Positions 40,812-49,879 of a DNA stretch of 52,812 bases are shown here, in pieces. Both the position numbers and the translations under genes were made by a program. Below the pieces are notes generated by a model. That model saw only the letters and a program-made list of their open reading frames with translations. It made no database searches and was not told where the DNA came from. Source of the DNA: JABDGZ01 sp964483785. Lineage in GTDB: Bacteria; Omnitrophota; Gorgyraeia; Zapsychrales; Fredricksoniimonadaceae. The stretch is from assembly GCA_964483785.1 (NCBI GenBank), contig CAZACW010000011.1, forward strand, positions 1-52,812. The letters run 5' to 3'. Numbering within the stretch: the first letter of the stretch is position 1; each line of letters begins with the position of its first letter.

Positions 40812-43364
40812 ATGATGACTACAAACGAAATTAGAACAAGGTTTTTGGAATTCTTTAAGTCCAAGGGGCACAGCATCATGGCCAGCGATTCCTTGGTGCC
40901 TAAGGATGACCCGACCGTGCTGTTTACCACCGCGGGCATGCAGCAGTTTAAGCCCCAGTTTTTGGGGCATACCGACGGGCTTGCCCGCGCAGCCACCTGC
41001 CAGAAATGCCTGCGCACGGATGATCTGGATGTGGTGGGCAAGACGGATTTTCACCACACCTTTTTTGAGATGCTGGGAAATTTTTCCTTCGGCGATTATT
41101 TCAAGAAGGAGGCCATTCATTGGGCCTGGGAATTTTTGACTAAGGAGATGAGGATCCCGGCGGACAAGCTTTGGGTATCGGTTTACCAGGAGGACGATGA
41201 GGCCTACGGCATTTGGCTCAACGCAATCAAGGTCCCGGCCGGCCGTATCGTTCAATTGGGAGACAAGAGCAATTTTTGGCCCTCCAATGCAAGGCAAAAC
41301 GGCCCTAACGGACCCTGCGGACCTTGTTCTGAGATTTTTTACGATTACGGGGTCAATCCCAAATGCCCTCTAAAAGAGCGCTGTAATCCGGATTGCTCCT
41401 GCGGCCGTTTCTCCGAGGTGTGGAACCTGGTCTTTACGCAATTTAACCGTAAGGATGGGGGGATTTTAGAGCCTTTGCCGGCCAGGAATATTGATACCGG
41501 CATGGGCCTGGAGCGTCTGGCGGCCGTGGTGCAAGGCAAAAAGAGCAATTATGAGACGGACAATTTTGCAGCCATTGTGCAAGTGATCAAAAATGCTTTT
41601 AAGGCCCGGGTCGCTCAGGCCACGGAAAGCGAATTTCGCATTATCGCAGATCATATACGCGCTGTAACGATGGGTATTGCCGACGGGGTAATGCCTTCCA
41701 ATGAAGGCCGTGGTTACGTGATTCGTAAATTGATTGTGGACATGAGTGATGTGGCCGTGCGTGCGGGCATTGAACAACCCATTTTCGGCGCCTTTGTTGA
41801 GACCGTCATTGAAGGCTTGAAAAATCCTTATCCGGAATTGCCGGGCAAGGCCCGTGAAATCAAGGACCTTATTCAACGGATTGAAGAAGGCTTTATAAAA
41901 ATCCGCAAAGAAAAAATACCTGAATTAAAAGCCTTGTTGATGAAAAACAGGAATGATGCCGCATCTTTGGGTGAAATTATTTTTTTATACCGCGATACGC
42001 ATGGACTCTCTCTTTCGACCATTGCAAATGTTGCGGTGGAATCAGCCATTCCCGATGCATTGATGCACGAAGCCAAAAAGATTTATGAAGCTAAGATGGA
42101 GGAGCAAAAAAACCGCTCCCGCGCCGGCAGTAAGATGACCGGCGATGTGTATGCGAACCAGGATTTGGCGGCCAATATTCCTAAGACAGAGTTCTTGGGT
42201 TATAAGGAAACCAAGGCCGAGGCAAAAGTCTTAAAAGTTTCCGGAAATCAAATAATTCTTGACCGTACACCGTTTTATGCGGAGGCAGGCGGCCAGGTGG
42301 GTGATACTGGGACCATCACCGGGCCTAAAGGCAAAATGAGGGTGGAAGATACGCGAAAGACCAATGATATTTACGTCCATTACGGGACCATGGAAGGTCA
42401 GATCAGCGAGGGTGATCAGGTGCAGACCGTCATAGATGAACCCCGCCGCCGGGCGATCATGCGCAATCATACAGCCACCCATTTATTGCAATCTGCCTTG
42501 CGCGAAACCCTGGGCACCCATATCAAACAGCAAGGGTCCCTCGTCGAAGAAGGCCGTCTGCGTTTCGATTTCACCCATCCTAAGGGCATCAACCCTCAAG
42601 ATATGGAGAAAATCGAAAACCGGCTGAAAGCATTTATCCAGCGCAAGGACAAGGTCATAACCGAAATCCTGCCTATCGAAGAGGCCAAAAAAAGAGGGGC
42701 CCTGGCCTTTTTCGCGGAAAAATACGGCCAGACCGTGCGGGTGGTATCGATCGCCGATTATTCCCGGGAATTTTGCGGAGGCACCCATGTGGCCCAAACA
42801 GGGGAGATCGAGGCCGTGAAGATCGTTGCAGAAGGCTCGGTGGCCCAGGGCATCCGGCGCGTTGAGGCCTTGACCGGACAAAACACCGTCGAGGCCTATC
42901 TAAAAAAGAAACAGGAGGATTCAGCGGTCCTTGAAGATGCCCAGCGCAAGAAACAGGAAGCCAGAGACCATCAGAAGCAGTATTTTGAAAAGGTCAAATC
43001 TTCCGTGGATGAGATGATCAAATCCGGAGAACAGATCAACGGGGCCAGCCTTATTATCCGCACCCTGGAAAATATTGATATCGCGCTTTTGCGCCAGCTC
43101 TCTGATTTATTGAAGCAAAAAGTCAAATCAGGGATTTTTATCTTGGGCTCCAAGGGGCAGGAGGATGCGTCCTTGATCCTTTCTGTGACCGATGATCTGG
43201 TGGCCCGCGGGGTCAAGGCCGATGAATTGATGGGCCAGATCACGCCCCTGATTGAAGGCAGCGGCGGCGGAAGGCCCCAGATGGCCCAGGCCGGCAGTAA
43301 ACAGCCGCAAAAATTGGATGGGGCCCTGGCCCGCGCCCGCGAGATCGTGAAGGCAAAATTATGA
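40812..43364 (+). CDS. alaS: Alanyl-tRNA synthetase
   Basis: 850 aa. Class II core (LEFFKSKGHSIMASDSLVP; TTAGMQQFKPQF), editing domain with HTATHLLQSALRE and the CGGTHVAQTGEI zinc motif, then a coiled coil and C-Ala domain (GSGGGRPQMAQAGSK). It charges tRNA-Ala through G3-U70, the pair present in the tRNA 3 kb upstream. ATG 40812 or 40815 may be used; no ribosome site is visible in the 10 nt before either. Confidence 0.97.
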   Translation: MMTTNEIRTRFLEFFKSKGHSIMASDSLVPKDDPTVLFTTAGMQQFKPQFLGHTDGLARAATCQKCLRTDDLDVVGKTDFHHTFFEMLGNFSFGDYFKKEAIHWAWEFLTKEMRIPADKLWVSVYQEDDEAYGIWLNAIKVPAGRIVQLGDKSNFWPSNARQNGPNGPCGPCSEIFYDYGVNPKCPLKERCNPDCSCGRFSEVWNLVFTQFNRKDGGILEPLPARNIDTGMGLERLAAVVQGKKSNYETDNFAAIVQVIKNAFKARVAQATESEFRIIADHIRAVTMGIADGVMPSNEGRGYVIRKLIVDMSDVAVRAGIEQPIFGAFVETVIEGLKNPYPELPGKAREIKDLIQRIEEGFIKIRKEKIPELKALLMKNRNDAASLGEIIFLYRDTHGLSLSTIANVAVESAIPDALMHEAKKIYEAKMEEQKNRSRAGSKMTGDVYANQDLAANIPKTEFLGYKETKAEAKVLKVSGNQIILDRTPFYAEAGGQVGDTGTITGPKGKMRVEDTRKTNDIYVHYGTMEGQISEGDQVQTVIDEPRRRAIMRNHTATHLLQSALRETLGTHIKQQGSLVEEGRLRFDFTHPKGINPQDMEKIENRLKAFIQRKDKVITEILPIEEAKKRGALAFFAEKYGQTVRVVSIADYSREFCGGTHVAQTGEIEAVKIVAEGSVAQGIRRVEALTGQNTVEAYLKKKQEDSAVLEDAQRKKQEARDHQKQYFEKVKSSVDEMIKSGEQINGASLIIRTLENIDIALLRQLSDLLKQKVKSGIFILGSKGQEDASLILSVTDDLVARGVKADELMGQITPLIEGSGGGRPQMAQAGSKQPQKLDGALARAREIVKAKL

Positions 43365-44584
43365 AACTGATCAAGCAAACAGGCATGAACATTGAAAAGC
43401 TGTACAACCGCAGCCGCATCGCGCGCAAAAAATACATCGAGGAAAAGGTGCGCCTCATCATCGATGATGTGCGGCTCAACGGCGATGACGCGCTGATCAA
43501 ATACACCCGCCGCTTTGACGGGGTCAAATTAACGCCCAGGGAACTGAAGGTGGCGGAAAGCGAAATTTCCGGCGCCTTTCAGAACATCACGCCGGAATTT
43601 GTGGGCCATTTAAAGACCATCATCCACAATGTCTCGACCTATTACAAAAAACAGCTGCATAAGCCCTGCAAGGTCAAAGGCCAGTACGGCGTGCTGTTAA
43701 AGGAAGAAATCCGGCCCCTGGACTCCATCGGCATCTATATTCCGGCGGGCACCGCGCCCCTGGTCTCCTCCGTCTACATGACCGCGGTGCCGGCCATTAT
43801 CGCCGGTGTGGAGCGGGTGGTGATTGTGACCCCGCCTAACCGGGAAGGCAATGTGAACCCTTACATTTTGGCTGTGGCCAATTTATTGAAGGTCAAAGAA
43901 ATTTACAAGGTGGGCGGGGCCCAGGCCATCGCGGCCCTGGCCCTGGGGACCAGAACCATCACCAAGGTGGACAAGATCGTGGGGCCGGGCAATATGTACG
44001 TGACCGAGGCCAAGCGCCAATTGTTCGGCTATGTGGACATTGACATGCTGGCCGGTCCGACGGAACTGGTAGTGATCGCCAACCGCTACAGCAATGTCGA
44101 TTTTGTGGTGGGCGATTTGGAGGCCCAGATGGAGCATGTCGGCGGCTTGTCGATTTTGTTAAGCACCTCCCGGCAGTTGATCAAGGACGTGCGCAAGCGC
44201 GTGGCCAACGGTTATTGCATTTATTGCAAGAACATGGATGAGGCGGTCGAGATCGCCAACCGCATCGCGCCGGAACATCTGCAGATTTTGACGCATAACG
44301 CGGTCAGCATCGCCCGTCAGATCAGGCATGCCGGCGCAATCTTCATGGGGCCGTACAGCCCCACGGCCCTGGGCGATTACGCGGCCGGGCCCAGCCATGT
44401 GCTGCCGACGATGGGTACCGCACGGTTTTTCTCAGGGATATCACTTTCGAGTTTCACCAAGAGCAGTCATATCATCGCGTATTCCAAGAAGGCGCTGGAA
44501 AAGGTCCGCGAGCCCCTGGAAAAGGTGGCGCATTTGGAAGGCATGGTCAAGCACGCGGAATCTGTGAATGTAAGGTTTAAGTGA
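43361..44584 (+). CDS. hisD: Histidinol dehydrogenase
   Basis: 407 aa, slightly shorter than the usual 420-440. Motifs SIGIYIPAGTAPLVSSVYMTAVPA, VGGAQAIAALALGT, VGPGNMYVTEAKR and the catalytic APEHLQILT are present. It converts histidinol to histidine. It overlaps alaS by 4 nt, so the his genes may be read from the alaS transcript. A double palindrome follows it. Confidence 0.96.
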   Translation: MKLIKQTGMNIEKLYNRSRIARKKYIEEKVRLIIDDVRLNGDDALIKYTRRFDGVKLTPRELKVAESEISGAFQNITPEFVGHLKTIIHNVSTYYKKQLHKPCKVKGQYGVLLKEEIRPLDSIGIYIPAGTAPLVSSVYMTAVPAIIAGVERVVIVTPPNREGNVNPYILAVANLLKVKEIYKVGGAQAIAALALGTRTITKVDKIVGPGNMYVTEAKRQLFGYVDIDMLAGPTELVVIANRYSNVDFVVGDLEAQMEHVGGLSILLSTSRQLIKDVRKRVANGYCIYCKNMDEAVEIANRIAPEHLQILTHNAVSIARQIRHAGAIFMGPYSPTALGDYAAGPSHVLPTMGTARFFSGISLSSFTKSSHIIAYSKKALEKVREPLEKVAHLEGMVKHAESVNVRFK

Positions 44585-44611
44585 CGGCTGGTGTCATGTA
44601 TTATTCCCGAA

Positions 44612-44674
44612 ACCACCACAACCCCGGAGGTTGTGATGGTTTCAAACCTTCACAACCTCCGGGGTTGTGAAGGT
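44612..44674. repeat. Inverted pair of 29-bp palindromic repeats between hisD and hisB
   Basis: Copies 44612-44640 and 44646-44674 are inverted relative to each other with a few mismatches and a 5-nt spacer. The second is a perfect 12-bp-arm hairpin (ACCTTCACAACC); the change from ATC to TTC in one arm is matched by GAA in the other, a compensatory pair. They lie between two genes of the his operon, before the hisB ribosome site. Confidence 0.87.
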
Positions 44675-44696
44675 CAGCCATCAAGAAAGGTCAGAT

Positions 44697-45293
44697 ATGC
44701 AACGCACAGCAGAGATTGAACGTAAATCCAAGGAAACGCAGATCAAAGGTTCGATCAACATTGATGGGACCGGCAAAACCAAGATCAAAACGCCTATCGG
44801 GTTTTTAAATCATATGCTCGAGCTGTTTGCCTTTCACGGATATTTTGATTTGGAACTCGAGGTCAAGGGAGATACCCATATTGATATTCACCATACCAAT
44901 GAGGACATTGCCATCGCTTTAGGAAAGGCGTTTAAAAAAGCCCTGGGGGAAAATGTTCTCGGGATAAAACGCTTTGGTGCGGCTTTTGCGCCGATGGAAG
45001 GCACGGTGGGCCGGTGTGTCCTGGATATATCTGGCCGTGGATATTTTAAAAGCGCAATGCCTGCCCAGCAGCATACGGAGGGTTATGATTTTGCGCATGC
45101 GGAACATTTTATGGAAAGTTTTGCGCATAATCTTGGGGCCACCTTGATTTTGAGTGTAGAAAATCCGAGTACGGATTTACATACGAATTTAGAGACTTGG
45201 TTTAAGGCATTAGGCCTGGCCCTGGACCAGGCAACGACCATTGATCCCCGTCGAAAAGGCCAGGTCCCTTCGACCAAGGGGATTATAGATTAA
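44697..45293 (+). CDS. hisB: Imidazoleglycerol-phosphate dehydratase
   Basis: 198 aa, monofunctional. The diiron/manganese motifs IDIHHTNEDIAIALG and FAHAEHFMESFAHN are intact, with TPIGFLNHMLELFAFHG. The start at ATG 44697 (MQRTAEIERK) is preferred over the in-frame ATG 44667, which lies inside the palindromic pair. AGAAAGG precedes it. Confidence 0.95.
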   Translation: MQRTAEIERKSKETQIKGSINIDGTGKTKIKTPIGFLNHMLELFAFHGYFDLELEVKGDTHIDIHHTNEDIAIALGKAFKKALGENVLGIKRFGAAFAPMEGTVGRCVLDISGRGYFKSAMPAQQHTEGYDFAHAEHFMESFAHNLGATLILSVENPSTDLHTNLETWFKALGLALDQATTIDPRRKGQVPSTKGIID

Positions 45294-45302
45294 TGGAGCC
45301 CT

Positions 45303-45902
45303 ATGATCGCCATCATTGATTATGGCATGGGAAATCTGCGCAGCGTGCTCAAGGCCTTTGAGGCCGTGGGCGCGCAGGCCAAGGTGACGCATGTGGTCGG
45401 CGATATCATGCAGGCTGACAAGGTGGTCCTGCCGGGCGTCGGCGCCATGGGCCCGGCCATCCATAAATTGCAGGAACTGGCCCTGACCGGCCCCATTCAC
45501 AAGATCGTCCGCGACGGCAAGCCCTTTTTGGGCATTTGCTTAGGGATGCAGTTATTGTTTGAGCGAAGCTCGGAAGGCGGATTTTCCGACGGGCTTAGAA
45601 TTTTGAAAGGCAGTGTCGAGCGCTTCAGCGCCCTGAAGGTCCCGCACATGGGCTGGAACCAGGTCCAGCTCACGGCCGGCACCGCGCGTTTGTTAGATGG
45701 CATCAGGCCGCTGGAAAATTTTTATTTCTGCCATTCCTATTATGTCAAGCCCATGGATCCGACTGTGGCAGCCGGCACAACCAACTATGGGATTGATTTT
45801 GTTTCTGCCGTGGCGCAAGGGAATGTCTGGGGCGTGCAGTTTCACCCGGAAAAAAGCCAGAAAGCCGGCCTGCAAATATTGAAGAATTTCGCCCAGCTAT
45901 GA
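45303..45902 (+). CDS. hisH: Imidazole glycerol phosphate synthase, glutaminase subunit
   Basis: 199 aa. Glutamine amidotransferase class I with the nucleophile Cys in FLGICLGMQLLF, and VQFHPEKSQKAG for the His-Glu pair. It supplies ammonia to HisF. It overlaps hisA by 4 nt. Confidence 0.96.
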   Translation: MIAIIDYGMGNLRSVLKAFEAVGAQAKVTHVVGDIMQADKVVLPGVGAMGPAIHKLQELALTGPIHKIVRDGKPFLGICLGMQLLFERSSEGGFSDGLRILKGSVERFSALKVPHMGWNQVQLTAGTARLLDGIRPLENFYFCHSYYVKPMDPTVAAGTTNYGIDFVSAVAQGNVWGVQFHPEKSQKAGLQILKNFAQL

Positions 45903-46624
45903 TCCTGATCCCAGCGATCGATATCAAGGACGGCCAGGTCGTCCGCTTATACCAGGGCAATTTCGGCCAGCAGACGGAATATGACGCTTATCCTCTGGTG
46001 GCGGCCAAGCGCTGGCATGATCAGGGCGCCCAATGGCTGCACGTGGTGGATTTGGACGGCGCTCAAAGCGGCGTCATGCACAATAAGGAGCACATCGTTT
46101 ATATCGCCGAGCATCTGCATATTCCGGTGCAGGCCGGGGGAGGCATCCGTGATGCCAAAACCGTGGAAGATCTGATCAAGGCCGGGATCCGGCGGGTGAT
46201 CTTAGGGACCAAGGCCATTGATGACCGCTCATTTTTGAAAGACATGATCGGCCTTTACGGCGAGAAGATCTGTGTCAGCCTGGATTGTTCCGACGGATAC
46301 GTGGCCCAACGCGGCTGGGTCGCCAAGACCAGCATCAAGGGCACGGACTTGGCCAAGGAACTGCAGGCCTTAGGCCTGCAATGGATGGTGTATACGGACA
46401 TCGCCCGCGACGGGACCCTGACAGGCCCGAATTATGACCAATTAAAGACCATGACCAGGACCGTCCCCAAGATCAATCTCATCGCCTCCGGCGGCATTGC
46501 CACGATCGAAGATGTGCTGCGCCTGGCCTCAATGCCGGGCATTGCCGCGGCGATCACTGGCAAGGCGATCTACGAGGGAAAATTAAATTTTAAGGATGCG
46601 GTCAGAAAACTCAAAGAGATTTAA
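45899..46624 (+). CDS. hisA: ProFAR isomerase
   Basis: 241 aa (beta/alpha)8 barrel. IDIKDGQVVRLYQGNF at the N-terminus, QAGGGIRDAKTVEDL and DIARDGTLTGPNYDQ carry the catalytic aspartates and phosphate sites. Because TrpF is not seen in the window, a dual HisA/PriA role cannot be judged. Confidence 0.95.
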   Translation: MILIPAIDIKDGQVVRLYQGNFGQQTEYDAYPLVAAKRWHDQGAQWLHVVDLDGAQSGVMHNKEHIVYIAEHLHIPVQAGGGIRDAKTVEDLIKAGIRRVILGTKAIDDRSFLKDMIGLYGEKICVSLDCSDGYVAQRGWVAKTSIKGTDLAKELQALGLQWMVYTDIARDGTLTGPNYDQLKTMTRTVPKINLIASGGIATIEDVLRLASMPGIAAAITGKAIYEGKLNFKDAVRKLKEI

Positions 46625-46629
46625 GAAGC

Positions 46630-47382
46630 ATGCTCAACAAGCGCATTATTCCATGTTTGGATGTGAAAGACGGCCGGGTGGTCAAGGGTGTTAATTTCGT
46701 GGCCCTGAAGGACGCCGGCGCCGTGGTGGACTGCGCCCAAGCCTATGATGAGGCCGGCGCGGATGAGCTGGTCTTTTTAGACATCACCGCCAGCCATGAA
46801 AACCGCAAGATATTTTTGGACGCGGTGAGGCAGTGCGCCGAGCGCGTATTTATGCCCTTGACCGTCGGCGGCGGCATCAGCAATGTCAGCGATATCCGCA
46901 ACCTGCTCAACGCCGGCGCGGACAAGGTCTCCATCAACACCTCGGCGGTCCGTGAGCCCGGCCTGATACGCCTGGCAGCCAATCAATTCGGCTCCCAATG
47001 CATTGTGGTGGCCATCGACGCCAAGCAGGTCGGCGGGCGCTGGGAAGTGTTCACGCACGGCGGCCGCACCGCCACGGGCCGGGAGGTGATCGCCTGGGCC
47101 CAGGAAGCCCAGGCCAAGGGCGCCGGGGAAATCCTTTTGACCAGCATGGATGCCGACGGCACTAAAAACGGATTCGACCTGCCTCTGACTAAGGCTGTGG
47201 CTCAGGCCCTGACCATTCCTGTCATCGCCTCCGGCGGGGCAGGGGCCCTGGAGCATTTTTATGATGTGTTTGCGCAGGCGGGCGCTGACGCGGCCCTGGC
47301 AGCCTCGGTCTTTCATTACGGCGAGATCCCCATCCCCAAGGTGAAAGAATTTTTAAAACAAAAGAAAGTGAATGTGCGATGA
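46630..47382 (+). CDS. hisF: Imidazole glycerol phosphate synthase, cyclase subunit
   Basis: 250 aa. PCLDVKDGRVVKGVNFV, TVGGGISNVSDIRNLL, SMDADGTKNGFD and ASGGAGALEHF; the catalytic Asp pair is present. It pairs with HisH and overlaps hisI by 4 nt. Confidence 0.97.
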   Translation: MLNKRIIPCLDVKDGRVVKGVNFVALKDAGAVVDCAQAYDEAGADELVFLDITASHENRKIFLDAVRQCAERVFMPLTVGGGISNVSDIRNLLNAGADKVSINTSAVREPGLIRLAANQFGSQCIVVAIDAKQVGGRWEVFTHGGRTATGREVIAWAQEAQAKGAGEILLTSMDADGTKNGFDLPLTKAVAQALTIPVIASGGAGALEHFYDVFAQAGADAALAASVFHYGEIPIPKVKEFLKQKKVNVR

Positions 47383-47738
47383 GCGCCAATCCGGAAATCG
47401 AAACGATCCAGATCACCAAGGACAATCTGGACAAATTGAAATTCAATGCCGAAGGCCTGATCCCGGCCATCGTCCAGGACCATAAAAATCATGAGGTCCT
47501 GATGATGGCGTGGATGAACATAGATTCCCTGCGGGACACCCTGAAAAGCGGCAAGGCCTCGTATTGGTCCAGGTCCCGCAAGGCCTATTGGGTCAAGGGC
47601 GAGACTTCAGGGCATTTTCAATACGTGAAGGAAATTTATTACGATTGCGACTGTGATGTCTTATTGATCAAGGTGGACCAAATCGGCGCCGCCTGCCACA
47701 CCAACAAGCGCAGTTGTTTTTACAGGAAGATCCAATGA
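47379..47738 (+). CDS. hisI: Phosphoribosyl-AMP cyclohydrolase
   Basis: 119 aa, cyclohydrolase domain only. MMAWMNIDSLRDTL, YWSRSRKAYWVKGETSG, YDCDCDVLLIKVDQIGAACHT (zinc and magnesium ligands). The HisE pyrophosphohydrolase domain often fused to HisI is absent and must be encoded elsewhere. Confidence 0.95.
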   Translation: MSANPEIETIQITKDNLDKLKFNAEGLIPAIVQDHKNHEVLMMAWMNIDSLRDTLKSGKASYWSRSRKAYWVKGETSGHFQYVKEIYYDCDCDVLLIKVDQIGAACHTNKRSCFYRKIQ

Positions 47739-49219
47739 CCCAGGATGAATTTTTAAAATTCAGCGCCCAGGGCAATCTGGTCCCGGTGTACAAACAAGTG
47801 CCGGGGGATTTGGAAACGCCGGTTTCAGCCTATTACAAATTGGCCGCGGGCCGCGCCTATTCTTTTTTGTTGGAATCCGTCGAGGGCGAAGAAAAGGTCG
47901 CCAGTTATTCCTTGATCAGCCGGGACCCTGAACTGGTTTTTACGAGCAAAGGCCAGGAGGCCGGCATTCTGCGTTTTGCCAAGGGTGGACCTAAGCTGCA
48001 GAAGGTTGCCTTCCAAGGTTCGCCCTTGTCCGTGGTGCGGGATTTGATGAAGGGCTATCACGCGGTGAATGTGCCTGGCCTGCCGCGGTTTTTCGGCGGC
48101 ATGGTGGGCTATTTAAGCTATGACTGTGTGCGCTTTTTCGAACATCTGCCGGATAAAACCAAGGACGATTTGAAAATGCCGGACATTTGCCTGGCCCTGG
48201 CCAAGGACTTGGTGGTTTTTGACCATCGCCGCCATACCCTCAAGATCGTCAGTTGTGTGCATTTGGCGCCCGGGGACAGCCGGCAGGCCAAGATTAAAAA
48301 ATACAAGGCAGCGCTGAAGGTCATTGATGCCTTGACCGCGGATTTGCAAAAACCTCTGCGCAAGGCCCGTCCCCGCAAAAGCGGCCCCAAAATCAGCCCG
48401 GTGTCCAATTGCTCCCAATCCCAATATGAGGCAATGGTCATCAAGGCCAAGGCGCATATCAAGGCCGGGGACATTTTTCAGGTGGTGCTTTCCCAGCGCC
48501 TGACAGCGGCTATCAGCGTCGATGCCTTTGAGATTTACCGCGCCCTGCGCGTGCTCAATCCCTCGCCCTACATGTTTTATCTGAATTTCGGCGGCCTGCA
48601 GCTGGCCGGCGCTTCGCCCGAGCTTTTGGTGCGCTGTGAAAACGGCCTGGTGGAAACCCGTCCCATTGCCGGCACCCGGGCGCGCGGCAAGGACGAAGCA
48701 GAGGATGCGGCCTTGATGAAAAGTCTTTTGGAAGATCCCAAGGAAAAGGCCGAGCATATCATGCTGGTGGATCTGGGCCGCAATGACCTTGGCCGCGTCT
48801 GCGAACAGGGCTCGGTGAAGATTTCCGAGTTTATGGACATCGAAAAATATTCGCATGTGATGCATATTGTCAGCAATGTGCAGGGCCGATTGCGCGGGGA
48901 CATGGATGCCCTGGATGTTTTGGAAGCCTGTTTTCCGGCAGGGACGGTTTCCGGCGCCCCCAAAATACGGGCCATGGAGATCATAGAGGATTTGGAAGGC
49001 CCTAAACGGGGCCCGTACGCCGGATGTGTCGGAATTTTGAGTTTTTCGAAAAATCTTGATACTTGCATAACTATACGTACAATAGTGGTTCAAAAGGGCA
49101 GGGCTTTTGTGCAGGCAGGGGCCGGCATTGTGGCTGATTCAGACCCTGCCTTGGAATACGCAGAAACCATGAACAAGGCCATGGCCCAGATCAAAGCGAT
49201 CGCATCCGCGCATCTGTGA
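47735..49219 (+). CDS. trpE: Anthranilate synthase component I
   Basis: 494 aa from ATG 47735 (ATGA overlap with hisI). The tryptophan-binding motif LLES is present near residue 48 (YSFLLESVEGEE), so feedback inhibition is expected. Chorismate-binding core: VVLSQRLTAAI, RPIAGTRARGKD, DLGRNDLGRVC, AGTVSGAPKIRAMEII and the final QAGAGIVADSDP. No trpG follows; the locus ends in a hairpin and continues with rpsP. Confidence 0.95.
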   Translation: MTQDEFLKFSAQGNLVPVYKQVPGDLETPVSAYYKLAAGRAYSFLLESVEGEEKVASYSLISRDPELVFTSKGQEAGILRFAKGGPKLQKVAFQGSPLSVVRDLMKGYHAVNVPGLPRFFGGMVGYLSYDCVRFFEHLPDKTKDDLKMPDICLALAKDLVVFDHRRHTLKIVSCVHLAPGDSRQAKIKKYKAALKVIDALTADLQKPLRKARPRKSGPKISPVSNCSQSQYEAMVIKAKAHIKAGDIFQVVLSQRLTAAISVDAFEIYRALRVLNPSPYMFYLNFGGLQLAGASPELLVRCENGLVETRPIAGTRARGKDEAEDAALMKSLLEDPKEKAEHIMLVDLGRNDLGRVCEQGSVKISEFMDIEKYSHVMHIVSNVQGRLRGDMDALDVLEACFPAGTVSGAPKIRAMEIIEDLEGPKRGPYAGCVGILSFSKNLDTCITIRTIVVQKGRAFVQAGAGIVADSDPALEYAETMNKAMAQIKAIASAHL

Positions 49220-49222
49220 AGT

Positions 49223-49295
49223 GAAATAGGGGGAAATAGGGGACAGCGCCCTATTTTTTTACTCTACGCTGAAAATAGGGCGCTGTCCCCTATTT
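49223..49295. repeat. REP-like inverted repeat with tandem 10-mer, between trpE and rpsP
   Basis: GAAATAGGGG is repeated in tandem at 49223-49232 and 49233-49242. The arm AAATAGGGGACAGCGCCC (49234-49251, continuing to 49257) has an exact inverted copy at 49272-49295, giving a 24-bp stem with a 14-nt loop. It is unrelated in sequence to the 29-bp family. It may terminate trpE transcription; the rpsP ribosome site lies just beyond the right arm. Confidence 0.85.
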
Positions 49296-49309
49296 AAGAA
49301 AGGAACCGC

Positions 49310-49549
49310 ATGGAAGTTAGAATACGTTTGCAAAAAGCAGGAAAAACCTCCAACAAGGCTTATAATTACCGCGTGGTGGCCATGGCGCAAAAAGAAGGCC
49401 GTGACGGCCGCACCCTGGACATCCTGGGGTATTATGACCCTGCCAAAAAATCCTATTACCAGATCAATAAAGAGAAGGTCTCGGCCTGGGTGGCCAAGGG
49501 CGCGCAGTTAAGCGATACCGTCCGGTCATTGATGAAAAAATCCAAATAA
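49310..49549 (+). CDS. rpsP: Ribosomal protein S16
   Basis: 79 aa. MEVRIRLQKAGKTSNKAYNYRVV is the S16 start, then RDGRTLDILGYYDPAKK and ISDTV-like end (LSDTVRSLMKKSK). AAAGGA precedes the ATG. The usual rpsP partners (ffh, rimM, trmD) are not adjacent; yajC follows instead. Confidence 0.95.
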   Translation: MEVRIRLQKAGKTSNKAYNYRVVAMAQKEGRDGRTLDILGYYDPAKKSYYQINKEKVSAWVAKGAQLSDTVRSLMKKSK

Positions 49550-49552
49550 CCG

Positions 49553-49567
49553 CCTGCCGCAGGCAGG
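49553..49567. repeat. Short palindrome CCTGCC-GCA-GGCAGG
   Basis: A 6-bp stem with a 3-nt loop in the 30-nt gap between rpsP and yajC, directly before the yajC ribosome site (AAAGGA at 49569-49574). Too short to be a terminator and has no T-run. Confidence 0.6.
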
Positions 49568-49579
49568 GAAAGGACCTTC

Positions 49580-49879
49580 ATGCCTCAACAGAACATGCTG
49601 ACCTTTGTGGTGTTCCAGGTCATCCCCATTCTCTTGATCTTTTATTTCCTGATCATCCGTCCCCAGCGCCAACAGCAGAAAAAAACCAAGGACATGCAGG
49701 ACAGTTTGAAGAAGAATGACGAGATCATCACTTCTTCGGGCATTCACGGCACCGTGGTGATCGTCAAGGACAAGACCGTGGTCATCCGCGTGGATGAAGG
49801 GACCCGCCTGGAAATCCTGCGCGAGCATATCTCCACCATCAGGCAGCCGCAAGCCGCCAATGCCGAGGTGGTGAAATGA
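49580..49879 (+). CDS. yajC: Preprotein translocase subunit YajC
   Basis: 99 aa. A single membrane helix (FQVIPILLIFYFLIIRPQRQQQKK) is followed by the conserved LKKNDEIITSSGIHGTVVIV. Accessory to SecDF. It overlaps secDF by 4 nt. Confidence 0.95.
   Translation: MPQQNMLTFVVFQVIPILLIFYFLIIRPQRQQQKKTKDMQDSLKKNDEIITSSGIHGTVVIVKDKTVVIRVDEGTRLEILREHISTIRQPQAANAEVVK

Noticed and set aside
44667..44696. A longer HisB starting at ATG-type codon 44667
   Set aside because: That start lies inside the palindromic repeat pair, and HisB homologues begin near MQRTAEIERK; a ribosome site precedes ATG 44697.
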